64,000 nt of DNA from Gnetum montanum (Eukaryota > Streptophyta > Gnetopsida > Gnetales > Gnetaceae), in contig MNCI01018262.1 of NCBI GenBank assembly GCA_015680685.1, positions 35,158 through 99,157 on the forward strand, written 5' to 3'. Positions 34,266-46,741 of the stretch are shown here, in pieces. The notes beneath the pieces are model-generated. The model was not told the origin of the DNA, made no database searches, and saw only the letters and a list, made by a program, of their open reading frames with translations. The translations under genes were made by a program, and so were the position numbers. Every line of letters starts with the position of its first letter. Within the stretch, counting starts at the first letter, position 1.

Positions 34266-35219
34266 GTCACCACTTAACTTAACAGAAAATTGCAACAGAA
34301 CGCTTGCATAAACAAAGAAGGAATTCCTCCTACCTTGAAAGCTCTGCTTCAAACAAAAACCTCTGATTCCACAGTAGAAATCTTGTCAAAAATCATGAAG
34401 GAGAAGAGACCTCGGCCCCCTCTAGACAATAGCAGATCTTTAGGCTTTTGGTAGTAGTTATGATTCAATGAAAACATGTGAACAGGTTTAAAAGTTGTGA
34501 AAATGCCTGTGCAAGGTAAGCAACAGCAATGTTAATGCCCTATTCACTACTAGTGGCCCACAAGTTGTTTTGAACATGCTCAAAGAAATTTGAGAAATTA
34601 AAATTGTTTGATGAAAGCATGAATTCTCAAATTTGGTGGTAAAAAACTAAAAATGGAGTTGTTTCTCAATGCATGGCATTGCGAGACATATTTTCTTCAC
34701 ATACCTTCAAGGTAGGCTTATGCACCTCATATGGTCAGTAATGTATTCTATGAATATTTATGAAACTGAAAGGGAAGCTTCATAGCTATTCTCTGATTAT
34801 GTATTGTCTGTTAGCTTACACGTACAATTTCAAGCTTTCTTGTCCTTTTAAAGATTCCATTACACTTATAACCTTTTTTGTTTAATTTTTTTTCGCCTGT
34901 TCTTTTCTCGCATTGTTAATGGCTTTTCCAGTATGAATCAAGGTGAGATCTAACTTCGATTCAATATACCTAAAATTCAGACAGCTGAACGGCGCCCAGT
35001 TGCTTTGAATTGGGTAAAAAAAACAAAAGAGAGAACTAGCTGCTTAGAATCAGAAAACATAAAAAGGAAGAAGAAAATTTTACTCTGTAGACTGCATCTG
35101 TGTAGTGAAGGTAGTCAGGATACTTATCTTTCAATTGAGAGGTTGTGGACTTAATTTTGCCTATATAAAAAATAAAAATACATCTCAATTTAACAAAAAG
35201 AAGAAAAATGACCTTATTA
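34266..35219. other. Unassigned sequence between elements J and I
   Basis: No confident gene. The part next to 35220 may belong to the 3' end of copia element I, and the part after J may be former TNL 3' sequence, but no motif settles this. Confidence 0.4.
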
Positions 35220-35335
35220 ATGATAAATATGGCTATCATCTAATACAACTTTCTTCATAAAGTAGCCTTTATAACATTTTTATTGTTTAATCTTTGAGAA
35301 TAGGTAGCTTGCTACAACATATTGTGCTTCAATAG
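35220..35335 (-). pseudogene. Copia element I, RNase H end (left of element H)
   Basis: The minus strand encodes TIEAQYVVASYLFSKIKQ, the conserved ALSTxEAEY block near the end of copia RNase H. The upstream part of the same block (W-IAYF-like) lies at 54311 onward, on the far side of the 19-kb element H. Removing H and one AATAG copy joins them in frame order. Confidence 0.78.
35331..35335. repeat. Target site duplication of element H, left copy
   Basis: AATAG, repeated at 54306-54310 directly after the other LTR. Confidence 0.9.
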
Positions 35336-36139
35336 TGATGAGCGACGAGGTACCCCTATGCTCAACCACATGAATACGAGCATGTACGCACGATCCAGTC
35401 GAACTCTGGGGATGGACTAGTTGAGGTACTAGACAGTTATATGTTGATCAAAGTTTGCTATCTTCTCACCTGGACTAATAGTAGCTTTGTCACATATGGT
35501 TTAGTCTAGAGTGAGGCATATGATGTTGTCCTAATTCTACGTTACTCCTAATAACAGAAAAGATAAATTCATTAAACTAATAATGGAAGCAAAACCTAAA
35601 TTAGCCCATGGTGATCATATCCATCCTTAACTATCCATACACCTCTTAGACTTCATGGGATTACAGCTAGGCATGCCAAGTATTCGCACTTAAATGCTCA
35701 TGATTAAGGCATACACATTCCGCTTAATGATAGAAAAAGTAAATAACAATAAATTGACTATTAACTAAAGAAGACATTAAATAATTAAAACAACAAAAAT
35801 TAATCTAAGTGACAGATACAATGATGAAAGTAATCTTGATCTTTATTGCTGGTCATGCATGTGTCCAAGTACTTCACACTCGAACAAAGGTGTCATACAA
35901 TTACAAACATCACACTGCGAGCATGCACTAGGAATAACTAGCTTGAAAGAAAGAAACTGAAAACTAAACTACCAAAAGAAAAGAACTTATAACTCAAAAA
36001 TTCTAAACTCCCTCAACTGTGCACCTAAGTGCTATATTTATAGGGTAACACATGAATTATGATATCGCATATATGATATCGTACCTAGGCCACAATATTG
36101 TGTACCCAATAGTGAGGCCTGGCAAATCATGATTCATCA
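35336..36139 (-). repeat. 3' LTR of element H
   Basis: 804 bp, TGATGAGCGACG to CATCA. TATATTTATAG-type promoter box near 36031-36044 and GATATC-type palindromes near 36060-36085. Confidence 0.9.
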
Positions 36140-36299
36140 TACCCCCACGATTGAATAAAAACTCATCCTCGAGTTAATACAATGAGGAACGAGCCCCTTA
36201 CAATGAAGAACGAGCCCCTTACTAACTAACCATGTTGCAGTATGGGAAACACAAAACTTGGACACCAAACACAAAATACAAAATGCAAAATGTTGGACC
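36140..36299 (-). other. Element H polypurine tract and 3' end
   Basis: Minus strand CGTGGGGGTA abuts the LTR at 36140. Next to it a 22-bp direct repeat (AACGAGCCCCTTACAATGAAG-like, 36187 and 36209) is local to H. Confidence 0.7.
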
Positions 36300-36879
36300 T
36301 CATGTGGTTCTTGGAGATGGTGGTTCCTCCAGTGGTGCTTTTCCTTTGTTTAGCCCTATAGGCTTCTAAGATTGCTGACAAGTGAGAACTGCTTGCAGTT
36401 TCTCTTTTTCTATCCAAGGATCATGCACAGTCCATGCTAATGTTCTAATGTTTGATGGGGCCAACACTTCCCACAGACACAGTAGCTGTGGAAACATCTA
36501 GTTTTCTTTGACATACCACATAGCAAACTGTCATCATTCCTCCTCATAGGCTCTAGCTTTATCTCGTAATTCATGCTAATTTGTCAACCATCGAGCCAAG
36601 TTTGCTGCTACATTTCTTTAGTCATGGTAGCTTGCTTTGACCACTTCTAATTCAGAGTTTGCAACTTCTAATTTTTACAATGTTTTCTTATGTTCAAGAA
36701 ACTCTATCTCATACTTAGGATAAGTGGTAGCTACCTGTTTCTCAAGCTTAGTTCTTGGATCCCCTACCATTAACATGGCTAAGTTGGCATATCACAGATT
36801 TTCCAACTCCATGTACTTTGTTAAGTATTGAATCTATAGGCCTTGGCTTTTCAGTTCTACTTGGTGGGTGAAGGAATAT
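36300..36879 (-). pseudogene. Element H extra ORF, C-terminal part
   Basis: Continues the extra ORF of 46742-48945 beyond the inserted element D. It reads through a few stops: KYMELENL, MVGDPRTKLEKQVATTYPKY, LEVANSELEVVKASYHD, NVAANLARW, then a segment ending WTVHDPWIEKEKLQAVLTC and APLEEPPSPRTT before a TGA at 36300-36302. Heptad-like spacing of Leu, Val and Ala suggests coiled coil. No enzyme motif. Its function is unknown; position between pol and the 3' LTR is where Athila and Tat elements carry their additional ORF. Confidence 0.6.
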
Positions 36880-37692
36880 TGATGAGCGGCGAGGTATCCC
36901 TATGCTCAACCATATGAATACAAGCATCCACGCATGATCCGATCGAATTCCAAGGACTAAGTTCTTATGCGCCTTTGTGGAATAAGGATGAGTTGATCAA
37001 TCGTTATCTTCCCAAGCTTACTTGTATGGCATGATTGTATGGTTAAGTAAACTTGAGGTATATGATTTTTATAGTTTTTGTGTCTTAGTGCTACAAAGGG
37101 AGAAGAGAGTTAATTAAGTAACTAATTTTGATTTAACTACTCAATTATGCTTTAACTAGTCCTAACACTCGCATCCGTTCTCAATTGACATACACATCCT
37201 GAACTAATGTAACACTACTGGGATTTCCAAACACTAATCGTTATTAGGTTACCAAGCGTTACACGCATGCTCGAAGTGATCGTACTGAGTGTGCTTACGT
37301 AGAAGAGTTGTAGGGTGAGAGAGAACATTAATTAACTAAGGAAAGCATTAAGTAATAGTAATTAACATTAATTAATCTATTCTGAATGCTGCAAGGTTTA
37401 TCACAAAGTTCATCTTTTTTGCCGTGCACAAGGTGTGCTTAGGTACACAATGCTAGAAGAAAGAGCTGTTCACTTTATGACTCCTACTGTGGGTGCTCAG
37501 AAATAATTCTATCTCTGGAAAGGAAAAAAGGCAAGAGTTTGGGTAAGGGACTAAGACTATCTATGCAAACCAAGTGCACCTGCCTCTTATTTATAGGCAA
37601 TGAGGTAGGCCGCGATATCATGTACGCGATATTGAGTGGAAGGCTTTGATATCACATACACAATATCGCGGATGCGATATCATGACTCATCA
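36880..37692 (-). repeat. 3' LTR of element D
   Basis: 813 bp, TGATGAGCGGCG to CTCATCA. TATA box at 37584-37595; GATATC-type palindromes about 37613-37680. Confidence 0.92.
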
Positions 37693-39659
37693 TACCCCCA
37701 CGAATGAATGAAAACTCATCCTCAAGTTCCTTACAAAATATTGAGAAGGTTATGGGATTATTGACTGAATGAGAACTGACAGCGATAAGGAATAACAAAC
37801 TCAAAGTGCCCGATGAACGGATCGACAAACATATTACAACATTGGTGTTTACACCCTTTGTGGTGAACATTGTACATAGATGACATTCAGAACCTCATCT
37901 GACAACTTGAAGAGAGAGCAAAGAAAATAAGATGCGTTGCTATCGACGTTGCGATTGCATCTTTCGTTGTTTTATTCATAGCCATGTGACCAAACTTGTT
38001 CCCAGCGTAAACACTTCAGATCCAGTCCATCCCGAGTGCTTCCTCCTATCCCAGTCCATAGTTCATGTACTTTCCATCTGCACACACAACATAGTCACGA
38101 ATGAGCAAGGATAAGTAAACCATAATGCAATTGATACCTTGCCTTGATATAGAGCACATTGACTAGGTTGTGGTTATGGTAGAAACTGGGTTAGAGGTTT
38201 ATCACAGATAACTACCCAAGGTGTAGGGGTGATGCAAGTAGTAGAATGGAAAAATTTATGACAGGGTCCCCAAGACTAAGAGTGAACCTCTAGTAGCAAT
38301 AGGGTGGAAAATTATAGGGAACAAGAAAAATGGAAAAAATAACAATGGTGATGCAAATAAAATAGATGTCATGGATGAGGATGAAATGAGAAATTGTTGA
38401 TTGAAAGAAATGTTTAAGAAGAAGAATTTAACAATTACACCATAAAGGAATGTCAGTGGGTCCTTCCCAAAGCAAGCCAATGCCATTTATGCCCTGCTAA
38501 ACCCACAAACCAAAGAGTCCGTAGGCTCTAGGAATGACATATGGAAACAATGGTTAAATACTAACCCACAAGAATTTACCAAAGAATAACAATGCATCAA
38601 TCAAAATATAGACTAATCATAAAATAGGTAATGAGGTGGAAAATGGGAAGAAATATGGAGAGTAGAAAATGGAATGGAATCCCAAGAGCAAGGTTTTGTG
38701 AAGTCCCTTGTGTATTTTATGGTTAAGGTGACTGAGGAGGACTCATTCCAAATTCGGATTAAAACCAACCACATTCAATGACCTCGCATTAATACACTTG
38801 GCCAAACCATCCCCTTGAAGCAACAAGAATGCTTCCCCAAAGAGTCACCACCATTCCAAGAAGAGCAAGATGGAGAATCAGGAAGCAAGAAAGGGCCTTA
38901 GTTAGAGAGAACCTTCAGACATGGGTAACATGTCTTTCTAGTGCCATAACTAGTGCTAGTAGCCCAGATTTCTTTATTATGTATAAGGGGTGTGCTTTGC
39001 ATTCTCACCTTTCTCTTTTTTTTTTTTTGGTTTTTCACATGAGAACCATACTATGCAAAGACTTATTTTTATTCACTCAGCTTCCTGATATTTGATTAAT
39101 GGTAGAATGGCGGAAAACCCATGAAAAGCATCCAAGCACCCAAGAGAATAACCAACACATGTGCATCGAATCCCCTTGAAGTCACACCTTTTTCATCCAT
39201 TGAGTCCTTCCTCGATTTGAAGAATACCAAGCCACCAATTCATTAATAAGTTTATTTAGAAAAAGGGACTATGTAGTTCCAAAACCAAGGAAGACCATAG
39301 AGTTGAACGGAGGAATGGACGATATGGACCCCTTTCCTGTTTTATTAGAAGAAACATATCTTAATATCAACATTGAGAATTAAAGATAAAAACCAAACAT
39401 TAGCAATCAACATTATTATGATACAATCCACCATCATGAGCACTTATTATATGACGAATGAAAGTAAATCAAACAAAAAAATAGGAAAATTGTGAATGAT
39501 GGTGTAAAACAAAAACAAAAATAAGTAAATTTGAAAAATGTGCAAAAAAGGTGTAAAACAAAAATATAAAAAGAGCTGAGGGCTTAGAATGGTTAGCATT
39601 GGTGGCCGTCTCCCCCATAACTAAGTTGGAAGGAGGAGATCCAAAATAACAAGTAGGGC
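37693..39659 (-). other. Element D polypurine tract, conserved 3' region and extra-ORF stub
   Basis: ATTCGTGGGGGTA abuts the LTR at 37693. The conserved blocks of A and C recur (about 38250-39100). The acceptor-like TGTGTGCAG before ATGG lies at about 38077-38093. The stub downstream ends in SFIRGG just before the LTR, as in the siblings. Confidence 0.6.
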
Positions 39660-40760
39660 TATCCACCAACAGAGGTAGTATTGGTACTCACTGTTCTAAG
39701 CTCATGGAAAGGTTTGGTTTGTTGGATGTTGACCAATAATTTCTTATCCAGGCTCTCAGCTTTGTAAATCATCATGGCCCCTGAAGAAAAAGTTGCATAA
39801 ATAATATAAGGTCCTTCCCATAGTGTTTGAAATTTAGTGCATTGTGGCATGTGTGTGGGATTCCAATATAGAACCTTATCTCCTGGTTGATATTTAACTT
39901 TCCTAATTTTCAAGTCATGATGTCGTTTGTTGAAGGCCTTGTGCAATTTGTTAGATGACAGGGTGGCTAATCGGTTCTCATCTAGCAAGTTAAGGGTCAT
40001 TAATCATTCTTTTTGTGCTAGATCAAGGTCTAGTTTGAGATCACAATCCATGGATAGTGTATGGAATTCAGTCTGAATAGGAAGCATTGGTAATTTACCG
40101 TACACTAACTCATAGGGAGAGTAGCCTATAGGGAGTTTCCATGTGGAGCGGTATGCCTAAAGAGCATCATTCAATTTGGTGCTCCAATCTCTCCTGTACT
40201 TGTTAATAGTTCTTATTAATATCTTTGTAATCTCCCTATTGGTGACCTCAGCTTGACCATTTTCTTGAGGGTGGTATGGTGTATTCAATTTGTATTCAAC
40301 CTCTAAGCATTACATCAACTTCCAAAAAGTTGCACCTGTAAAATGTGTGTCATTATCCAAAATAAGTGCACGAGGCATGCCAAACCTATTTACAATTTTT
40401 TGTTGAAAAAATCGTGCAGTTGTAGATGATGTACAATCCTTAACAGTAGCTGCATCTGCCCATTTTGTAAAGTAGTCAACAACAATAACGATGTAAGCTT
40501 TCCCATTGGACATTGGTGTAATGGATCCCATAAAATCAATTCTGCATATGTTGAAGGGTTCTAAAGGTTGAATCCATTGTTGCGGATCCTCCATTCTAGC
40601 AGTCATTCCCCCCTCACATTGACAATGCTCATAAGATTGGATGAAATGATGGACATCCTGAAACAATGTAAGCCAATAATATCCTACAAGCAGGATTTTA
40701 AGGGTTGTTCATCTCCCGGCATAATGACCCCCACGAGGACCCTCATGAGCATCTTGGAGA
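39660..40760 (-). pseudogene. Element D integrase
   Basis: Zinc-binding remnant VHHFIQSYEHCQCEG (about 40620-40660). Catalytic core: ICRIDFMGSITPMSNGKAY with the first Asp, VDYFTKWADA, LILDNDTHFTGATF with the second Asp, NTPYHPQENGQAEVTNREI with the Glu (about 40250-40280). C-terminal part: HKAFNKRHHDLKIRKVKY, GDKVLYWNP, LWEGPYII. A stop follows FWKLM and there is another near 40160. The open pieces are 40310-40666 and 39659-40000. No chromodomain follows before the 3' region. Confidence 0.88.
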
Positions 40761-41039
40761 ACTTGCAGTTGATTTATACCGGGAACACACCATTGAACTA
40801 GGCCATTGAGGCATACTTTATAAAGTTTTTTATTGATCTCCATAAAATACTTGGCTCGGTGAAGGAACTGTTGTTTCTTTTTAGCATCTAACTCTTGTAG
40901 TGTTTGTTGTGTAAGGAGATAGGTGAGAATACTACTATACCAGTTTATTTCTATGGTTGATTGGTTAGTTACTACACCTGCAAAGAGGAGTTCATCAGGG
41001 AAATAATCAGAAATTGAATACTCATCCTCTTTGTTGTCC

Positions 41040-42539
41040 TATCACAGCCGAGATAAATGATCAGCAACTATGTTCTCGGTGCTCTTTTGATAAATCATTG
41101 TAAGATCGAACTCTTGTAAGATTACGAGACATCGTATGATGCAAGGGCTTATCATTGGTTTATTTATTAGGAACCTTATTGAATAATGATCCATATGCAC
41201 AAATACCTTATAGCCCAAGACATAGTGTCTAAATTTTTCTATTGCAAACACTATAACCATTAATTCTTTCTCTATTGTAGTGTAGTTGAGTTGTGCACCG
41301 GCAATACTCCTACTTGCATAGTGGATGTAATAAAGACATTTTTGGTCAACTAACTATGTAAGTATGGCTCCTAAAGCATAGTTGGATGCATCAATCATTA
41401 TATGGAATGGTCTGGACCAGTCAGGAGCTTGTAGAATGGGTGCTTCTACGAGCTTCTATTTTAAACTTTGGAAGGCTAGTTTGCATTCCCTGGTCCATTT
41501 GAAAGGTACTTCCTTTTTTGTTAGTTCAACTGATGGTTTTGCAACCTTAGAAAAGTTCTCAATAAAGCATCTATAGTAGCCAGTGTATCCAAGGAATGAT
41601 TGAATATCTTTTATAGTTTTAGGTTGCAGAGTAATTTCCTGGATAACTTTAATCTTTTCAGGGTTTACCTCTATCCTTGTTTGTGAGATCTTATGCTCTA
41701 ATACTATGTCTTCTTAGACCATTAAATGGTTTTTTTGCTAGTTGAGCCTTAAATTGGTTTCTACACATCACTTTAGTACATGCTCTAACCTGTCTAAGGC
41801 TTGATCAAAGTTCACTCTGTAAGTGGAGAAGTTGTCCATGAAGACTTCCACCCCATTTCCTATCTGCTACTAGAATATGCTTAGAACTAATCATTGAAAT
41901 GTTGTAGAGGCATTGTACAAGCCAAATGACATTTTTTTGTATGTAAATGTTCCCCAAGAACTGGTAAACGTAGTCTTGACTTAGTCTTTTGGGGCTATTT
42001 GTATTTGGTTGTACCCACTGTACCCATCCAGAAAACTATAGTAGTAATACCCTACAATGGTGTCTAAGACTTGGTCTACGAATGGCAACAGAAAGTGGTC
42101 TTTGAATGTTGTCATATTCAGTAGCCTAAATTCTATGCACACCCTTCATTTACCTCCCTTTCTAAGCACAATAACTAAGGGACTAACCCATTCACTATCA
42201 GCAATGGGGTATATGAACCCAACTTTTAGAAGCTGTTCGATTTCTTCCTTAACCACTTGCTTAAGCTTTGGGTTTAGTTGCCTCTATGATTGTCATCGAG
42301 GCTTCATGGAGGGATCAGTGTAAATTTTGTGCTGGCATATCCTAGGATCTATTCTAGTTAATTTAGGATATGACCAAGCGAAGGCTTTCGACTATTTGTT
42401 TATTACCTTTAGCAGTCTCTCTTTTTGTTGAGAAGTGAGCTTAGCGTTAATAATTATCAATTTTTCATTCTTGAGAAATGTGTATTCCATATAAATGGGT
42501 AATGGTTTTAACTCAAGGGGATCCTACTTAAACTTATCA
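41040..42539 (-). pseudogene. Element D reverse transcriptase and RNase H
   Basis: RT blocks in order: EEIEQLLKVGFIYPIADSEW, VCIEFRLLNM, FLDGYSGYNQIQIAPKD, TSSWGTFTYKKMSFGL, VEVFMDNFSTYR at 41831-41850, where the usual FMDD is FMDN. Then SFLGYTGYYRCFIENFSKVA. RNase H: PFHIMIDASNYALGAIL (first Asp), YYIHYASRSIAGAQLNYTT, IEKELMVIVFAIEKFRHYV, MDHYSIRFL, ENIVADHLSRL. RNase H end is open over 41042-41260. Stops, mostly UAG, interrupt RT. Wording is of the Athila/Tat type. Confidence 0.88.
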
Positions 42540-43854
42540 GGGATTTCCAACTTTTGCCAATTGATATTTTCAATGTCAAGACTTGGAATTTGGCAATGGA
42601 CTTGCTCTAATGTGTCTATGCTATCGATGTAAGCGCAAGTCAAACCCTCAGTTGGTTCCATGCATATAGTTGAACTGCTCTCTTGATCAATTGTCAGCCA
42701 CTGGGTGCCTTCTTATCTTGTGGCTGTTGCATATAGGTATCTTTGTATGTTATTCAATTATGCACACTGATTTCATGCAAGAAATGTTAAACGTTGCACG
42801 AACCATGACTTTTGCACGCAATTACACCCTATGTTACTGTATGTGATGCATGGGACTTTCTTCTTCTTGATATTCCCAAATGTATTTTCTTTTGATATTT
42901 CCAAGGAAAGATTGCAAATTCCTAGGCACACGTCAACTATGCTTAGCCATGCTCTTCCCATTATGATTGGCAAGTCCCCCTTACCGTTGTTCACTTGAAT
43001 CACTAGGAAGTCAACTAGATACAACCACCCACAAACAATGGTGACAATGTCCTACACTAGCCCTAATGGGACAGTGATGGATTGGTCGACCAACTCTGAA
43101 CGAATGTTATTCTTTTTTAGTGGAGGTAGGTTCCAGGCTTTGTACATTTCTTAAGAGATTAGGTTGATACTAGAACCTGAATCCAAAAGAGCCTTGCATG
43201 GTTCATTCCTAGTGATTTGTAAATATATAAGAGGACTTCTAGGATCAAAAAATTTCCTAGGAAGATGACTAGCCTTAATCCAATTGGTGATGGCATGAGT
43301 TAACATGACCATATGTGTTGGGTGTGGTGTTTGGCCTGAAGAGAGCTCTAAAGTTTTGATTGGTAATGAGGCATCTAAAGGATTAGCCGCTTGTGGTTGC
43401 AAGGGCTTAGTTGGACTTTGGATCTTAAGAAAGGTCTTTTCTTCATGTTGTTGTTAGAACCAATAGTAGATTGAGAATTAACAACCCTTGTAGCATTATG
43501 ATGCTACAATTGGGCAGGGAGTTCACCCTGCATAGCTGGAGTAGGTGGTAATGGAGATATGGGTGGAAGAGTTGTAGCCAGATGGGAAGGATAGAATGTC
43601 TATGGAACATCACTCCTAGGAGGAGTCCTATAGTACTTACAAGCTTGGTAGTAAGGTTGAAGAGTGACGTGATCAGTAGAGTCACGTGGAGAGACTGGCT
43701 ACTGCATGTAATATCCATACGAGTCAGGTTGCTGGTAAGGATACTGTTGCCATGGTGGTGGCATTCCCCATGATTCTGGGTATTGCCACTATTGATACTA
43801 CTTGATTGGTTGTGGTGGAGTTCCACTTGGATAATATGTTAAGGGTTGGTGGAA
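42540..43854 (-). pseudogene. Element D protease region
   Basis: Linker after the family UAG, then ALLDSGSSINLIS (active site, about 43165-43205), VDFLVIQVNNGKGDLPIIMG, RAWLSIVDVCLGICNLSLEI, and after a Cys-rich stretch ENINWQKLEIPDKF at about 42540-42575, the point at which A and C depart. Open pieces are 43151-43402 and 42773-43024. Confidence 0.82.
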
Positions 43855-45793
43855 CTACCTTAGATTACCTTGAGGATAAGGTAACCTTCGAGGTGTTTTC
43901 CTTTTGTTTAATCATGGGTTGAGTGCATACATCCCGGACTCTTTTAGATGTGATATTACAGAGCAACATCCCTTAGGATGATCATATTTTCATATATTAC
44001 ATCCACTATCATTGTTTGTATCCGAATCCACAACCTTTTCGATGATGGAAACTTTGCCCTTATCCTTGTTACATGCATATTTTTCTTCTGTCTTTTTTTT
44101 TCTTTTCCTATTCACTACCTTGCTCTTTAGACTCCTCTACTACTTTGAGAATGATTTGAAATTTATCATCTAGGGAGCCTCACATTTGATCCACCTTTGT
44201 CGATACTTCTGATGCAAGTTTTTGAATGGGAAAAGTTTTCCTATTCACCATCTCTTTAAGTGCCGACTCTTCTTCATCCTCACAAAATCTTACTCCCTTC
44301 TTTCAGAGGGAAGGATCTCTATTATATTCCTCTGCTCTCTCTCTTTTCCATAACTCACCTTCCTCTTTAGCAACTTGCTCCAATAATCTTTGTACTTGAT
44401 GGTTTTTCACGTTTCATACCTAAGCTGATCTACGAGATGGCATAGTTGATCCCTCTGTGAATAACCATGGCTAGGAAAATGATGTAACAATGCATAATAT
44501 CAACCCATGGTAGCATCCAAGGGTTCATGTCCTCCTTGTTTCCAGCCTTGGATTTGCTTTTGCAGGTTGGACACTTGGGAGCACATTTGGTACTTATCGT
44601 TGAACAATTCTAACATGGTACTCCACCTACGAATGGATTCTGGTTCTAAGAACTGATACCAGCTTTCTACTTCTTTGATTAGTGTCCATGGAAACAACTT
44701 TAATTTTTTCCATTTGTTTTCTATGTTTTGTAAGGCACATGCATCATGAAATGCTTGTAGATGATTTTGAGGATTAGTGTTGTATCCCTCTTCAAATTGT
44801 GGGATATTGTTCATGTCTAATCTCTTGATCCTACTATTCTTTTGGTGCCTTGTTGGGATCCTAATGGCCTCAATTATGTCTAACATACTTTGAGTAGCAA
44901 GTAGGGGTTTATCATGATCATCTCTTCTGTGGTGTCTATGATGCCCATGTTGTTCCTACTCTCCCTTCTTTCACGGTGTGTTTCTCTAGAGTGCCCTTGT
45001 CCCCTTTCTCGACTATTTTGTCTATGACTCCTGTCTCACTTACCCTTATCCTCATGGTCTTTTTCTTTGTGATTGCATCCAAATCCTGAAGGAGAGGGTG
45101 AAGGAGATGATGAAGGGGAAGAAGAAGGAGGATCATCATCACGATGGTGCCTACTTCCTTCTCTTCTGTGGTCGCATCCTTGATCGTAGTTATGATCAGA
45201 ATCTCCATCTTTGTCATGTGTTCATGTTCCTTTTTTAGACCCTTTATGTCTGTCAGTACCAAAATTTGGGTTATGGATAGTTGAGTAAAGATTCTGATAC
45301 CCAACCCCTTGACCAAAGTTAACGAGAGGAGCATCATTATGTGGTCGATTGCCTAAGGCAGGTTCACCACCCTCATTTTTTCTGAGGACATGTGGGACAT
45401 TTTGCAACAACTTTTCCTTCATGGATTCATGACGTCTCTCCTATTGTAAATCCCTTTAATGTTGTGCCTTTGTGGATCGATAATCTCTCGATTCATGATC
45501 ATACACAATGTACTCTACCTGTAAGTGCTGCATACCAAATCATGTGAGACCACGAAGAAGCATACCCGAGATAAAGCGATCAGGAGGTAACACTATGTTA
45601 CATTCTAAATCTTGCCAATGCAGTTGTTCATGCTGATGGAGGATAAGGTAAATTTTGGTACATATTCATTGAGATAAACATATACCACATGAAACTGTTG
45701 AGGGACTAGTAGATTATCATATGTACTATGCCTCCAATTGTTCCCTGTATCAGACCTAGGAGGTGAAATACTTTCATACAAAGAAGGAGACAT
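43855..45793 (-). pseudogene. Element D gag
   Basis: ATG at 45793, MSPSLYESISPPRSDTGNN, more diverged from A, B and C than these are from each other. The gag core 44500-44886 is open: LDIIEAIRIPTRHQKN, FEEGYNTNPQNHLQAFHDAC, KKLKLFPWTLIKEVESWYQF, WKQGGHEPLDATMG. Zinc-knuckle region at about 43950-44010 (partly decayed). It ends at the UAG 43855-43857 shared with A, C and E. Confidence 0.8.
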
Positions 45794-45920
45794 GATTGTA
45801 TATTTAGTGTGCAATGTATTATATATTATTATCTATTAATTTTTCTTATAGCCAACCAAGGGTTCATTCGAAGGATGAGAAAGATTTCCTAAGTTCTAAT
45901 TAGCACACAAACAACAAATT

Positions 45921-45937
45921 CCCTAGCAACAACGCCA
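45921..45937 (-). other. Primer binding site of element D (decayed tRNA-Asp)
   Basis: Minus strand TGGCGTTGTTGCTAGGG, transitions only relative to the tRNA-Asp complement. Confidence 0.8.
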
Positions 45938-45938
45938 A

Positions 45939-46741
45939 TGATGAGTGGCAAGGTATCCGTACACTCAACCATATGAATACGAGTGTCCACGCACCATCCG
46001 GTTGAATTCCAAGGACTAAGTGCTTATGCGCCTTTGTGAAACAAGGATGGGTTGATCAATCATTGTCTTCCCAAGCTTGTATGGCACAATTGTATGGTTA
46101 AGTAAACTTGAGGTATATGATTTTTATAGTTTTTATGTTTTTGTGTCCTAGTGCTACAAAGGGAGGAGAGAGATAACTAAGTAACTAATTTCGATTTAAC
46201 TACTCAATTATGCTTTAACTAGTCCTAACACTAGCATCCATTCTTACTTGATGTACACATCTTGAACGATTGCAACACTACTAGGATTTCCAAACACTAA
46301 TCGTTACTAGGTTACCAAGCATTACACACATGCTCAAAGTGATCATATTGAGTGTGCTTACTTAGGAGAGTTGTAGGGTGAGAAAGAACATTAATTAACT
46401 AAGGAAAGCATTAAGTAATATTAATTAACATTAATTAATCTATTATAATTGCTGCAAGGTTTATCACAAAGTTCATCTTTATTTCCGTGCATAAGGTGTG
46501 CTTAGGTACACAATGCTAGAAGAAAGATCCATTCACTTTATGACTCCTACTATGGGCACTCTGAAATAATTCTATCTCTAGAAAGGGAAAAAGGCAAGAG
46601 TTTGGGTAAGGGACTAAGACTATATATGCAAACCAAGTGCACCTACCTCTTATTTATAGGCAATGAGGCAAGCCACGATATCACGTACACAATATTGCGT
46701 GGAAGGCTCCGATATCATGTATGCTATATCATGACTTATCA
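45939..46741 (-). repeat. 5' LTR of element D
   Basis: 803 bp, TGATGAGTGGCA to CTTATCA (one change from CTCATCA). TATA box at 46647-46658. Confidence 0.92.

Larger units (their letters stand above)
36880..46741 (-). mobile_element. Element D: full-complement Ty3/gypsy retrotransposon (gag-PR-RT-RH-INT)
   Basis: 9,862 bp, inserted in the extra ORF of H. LTRs 36880-37692 and 45939-46741, tRNA-Asp primer site, gag, protease, RT, RNase H and integrase in Ty3/gypsy order. No chromodomain, which fits Athila/Tat. It is the only copy in the window with all enzymatic domains in order. The 3' region has only a short extra-ORF stub. The flanking pentamers AATAT and CAGAT agree at three of five bases, so the target duplication has decayed or one end was exchanged. 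Many stops and several frameshifts make it inactive. Confidence 0.9.
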
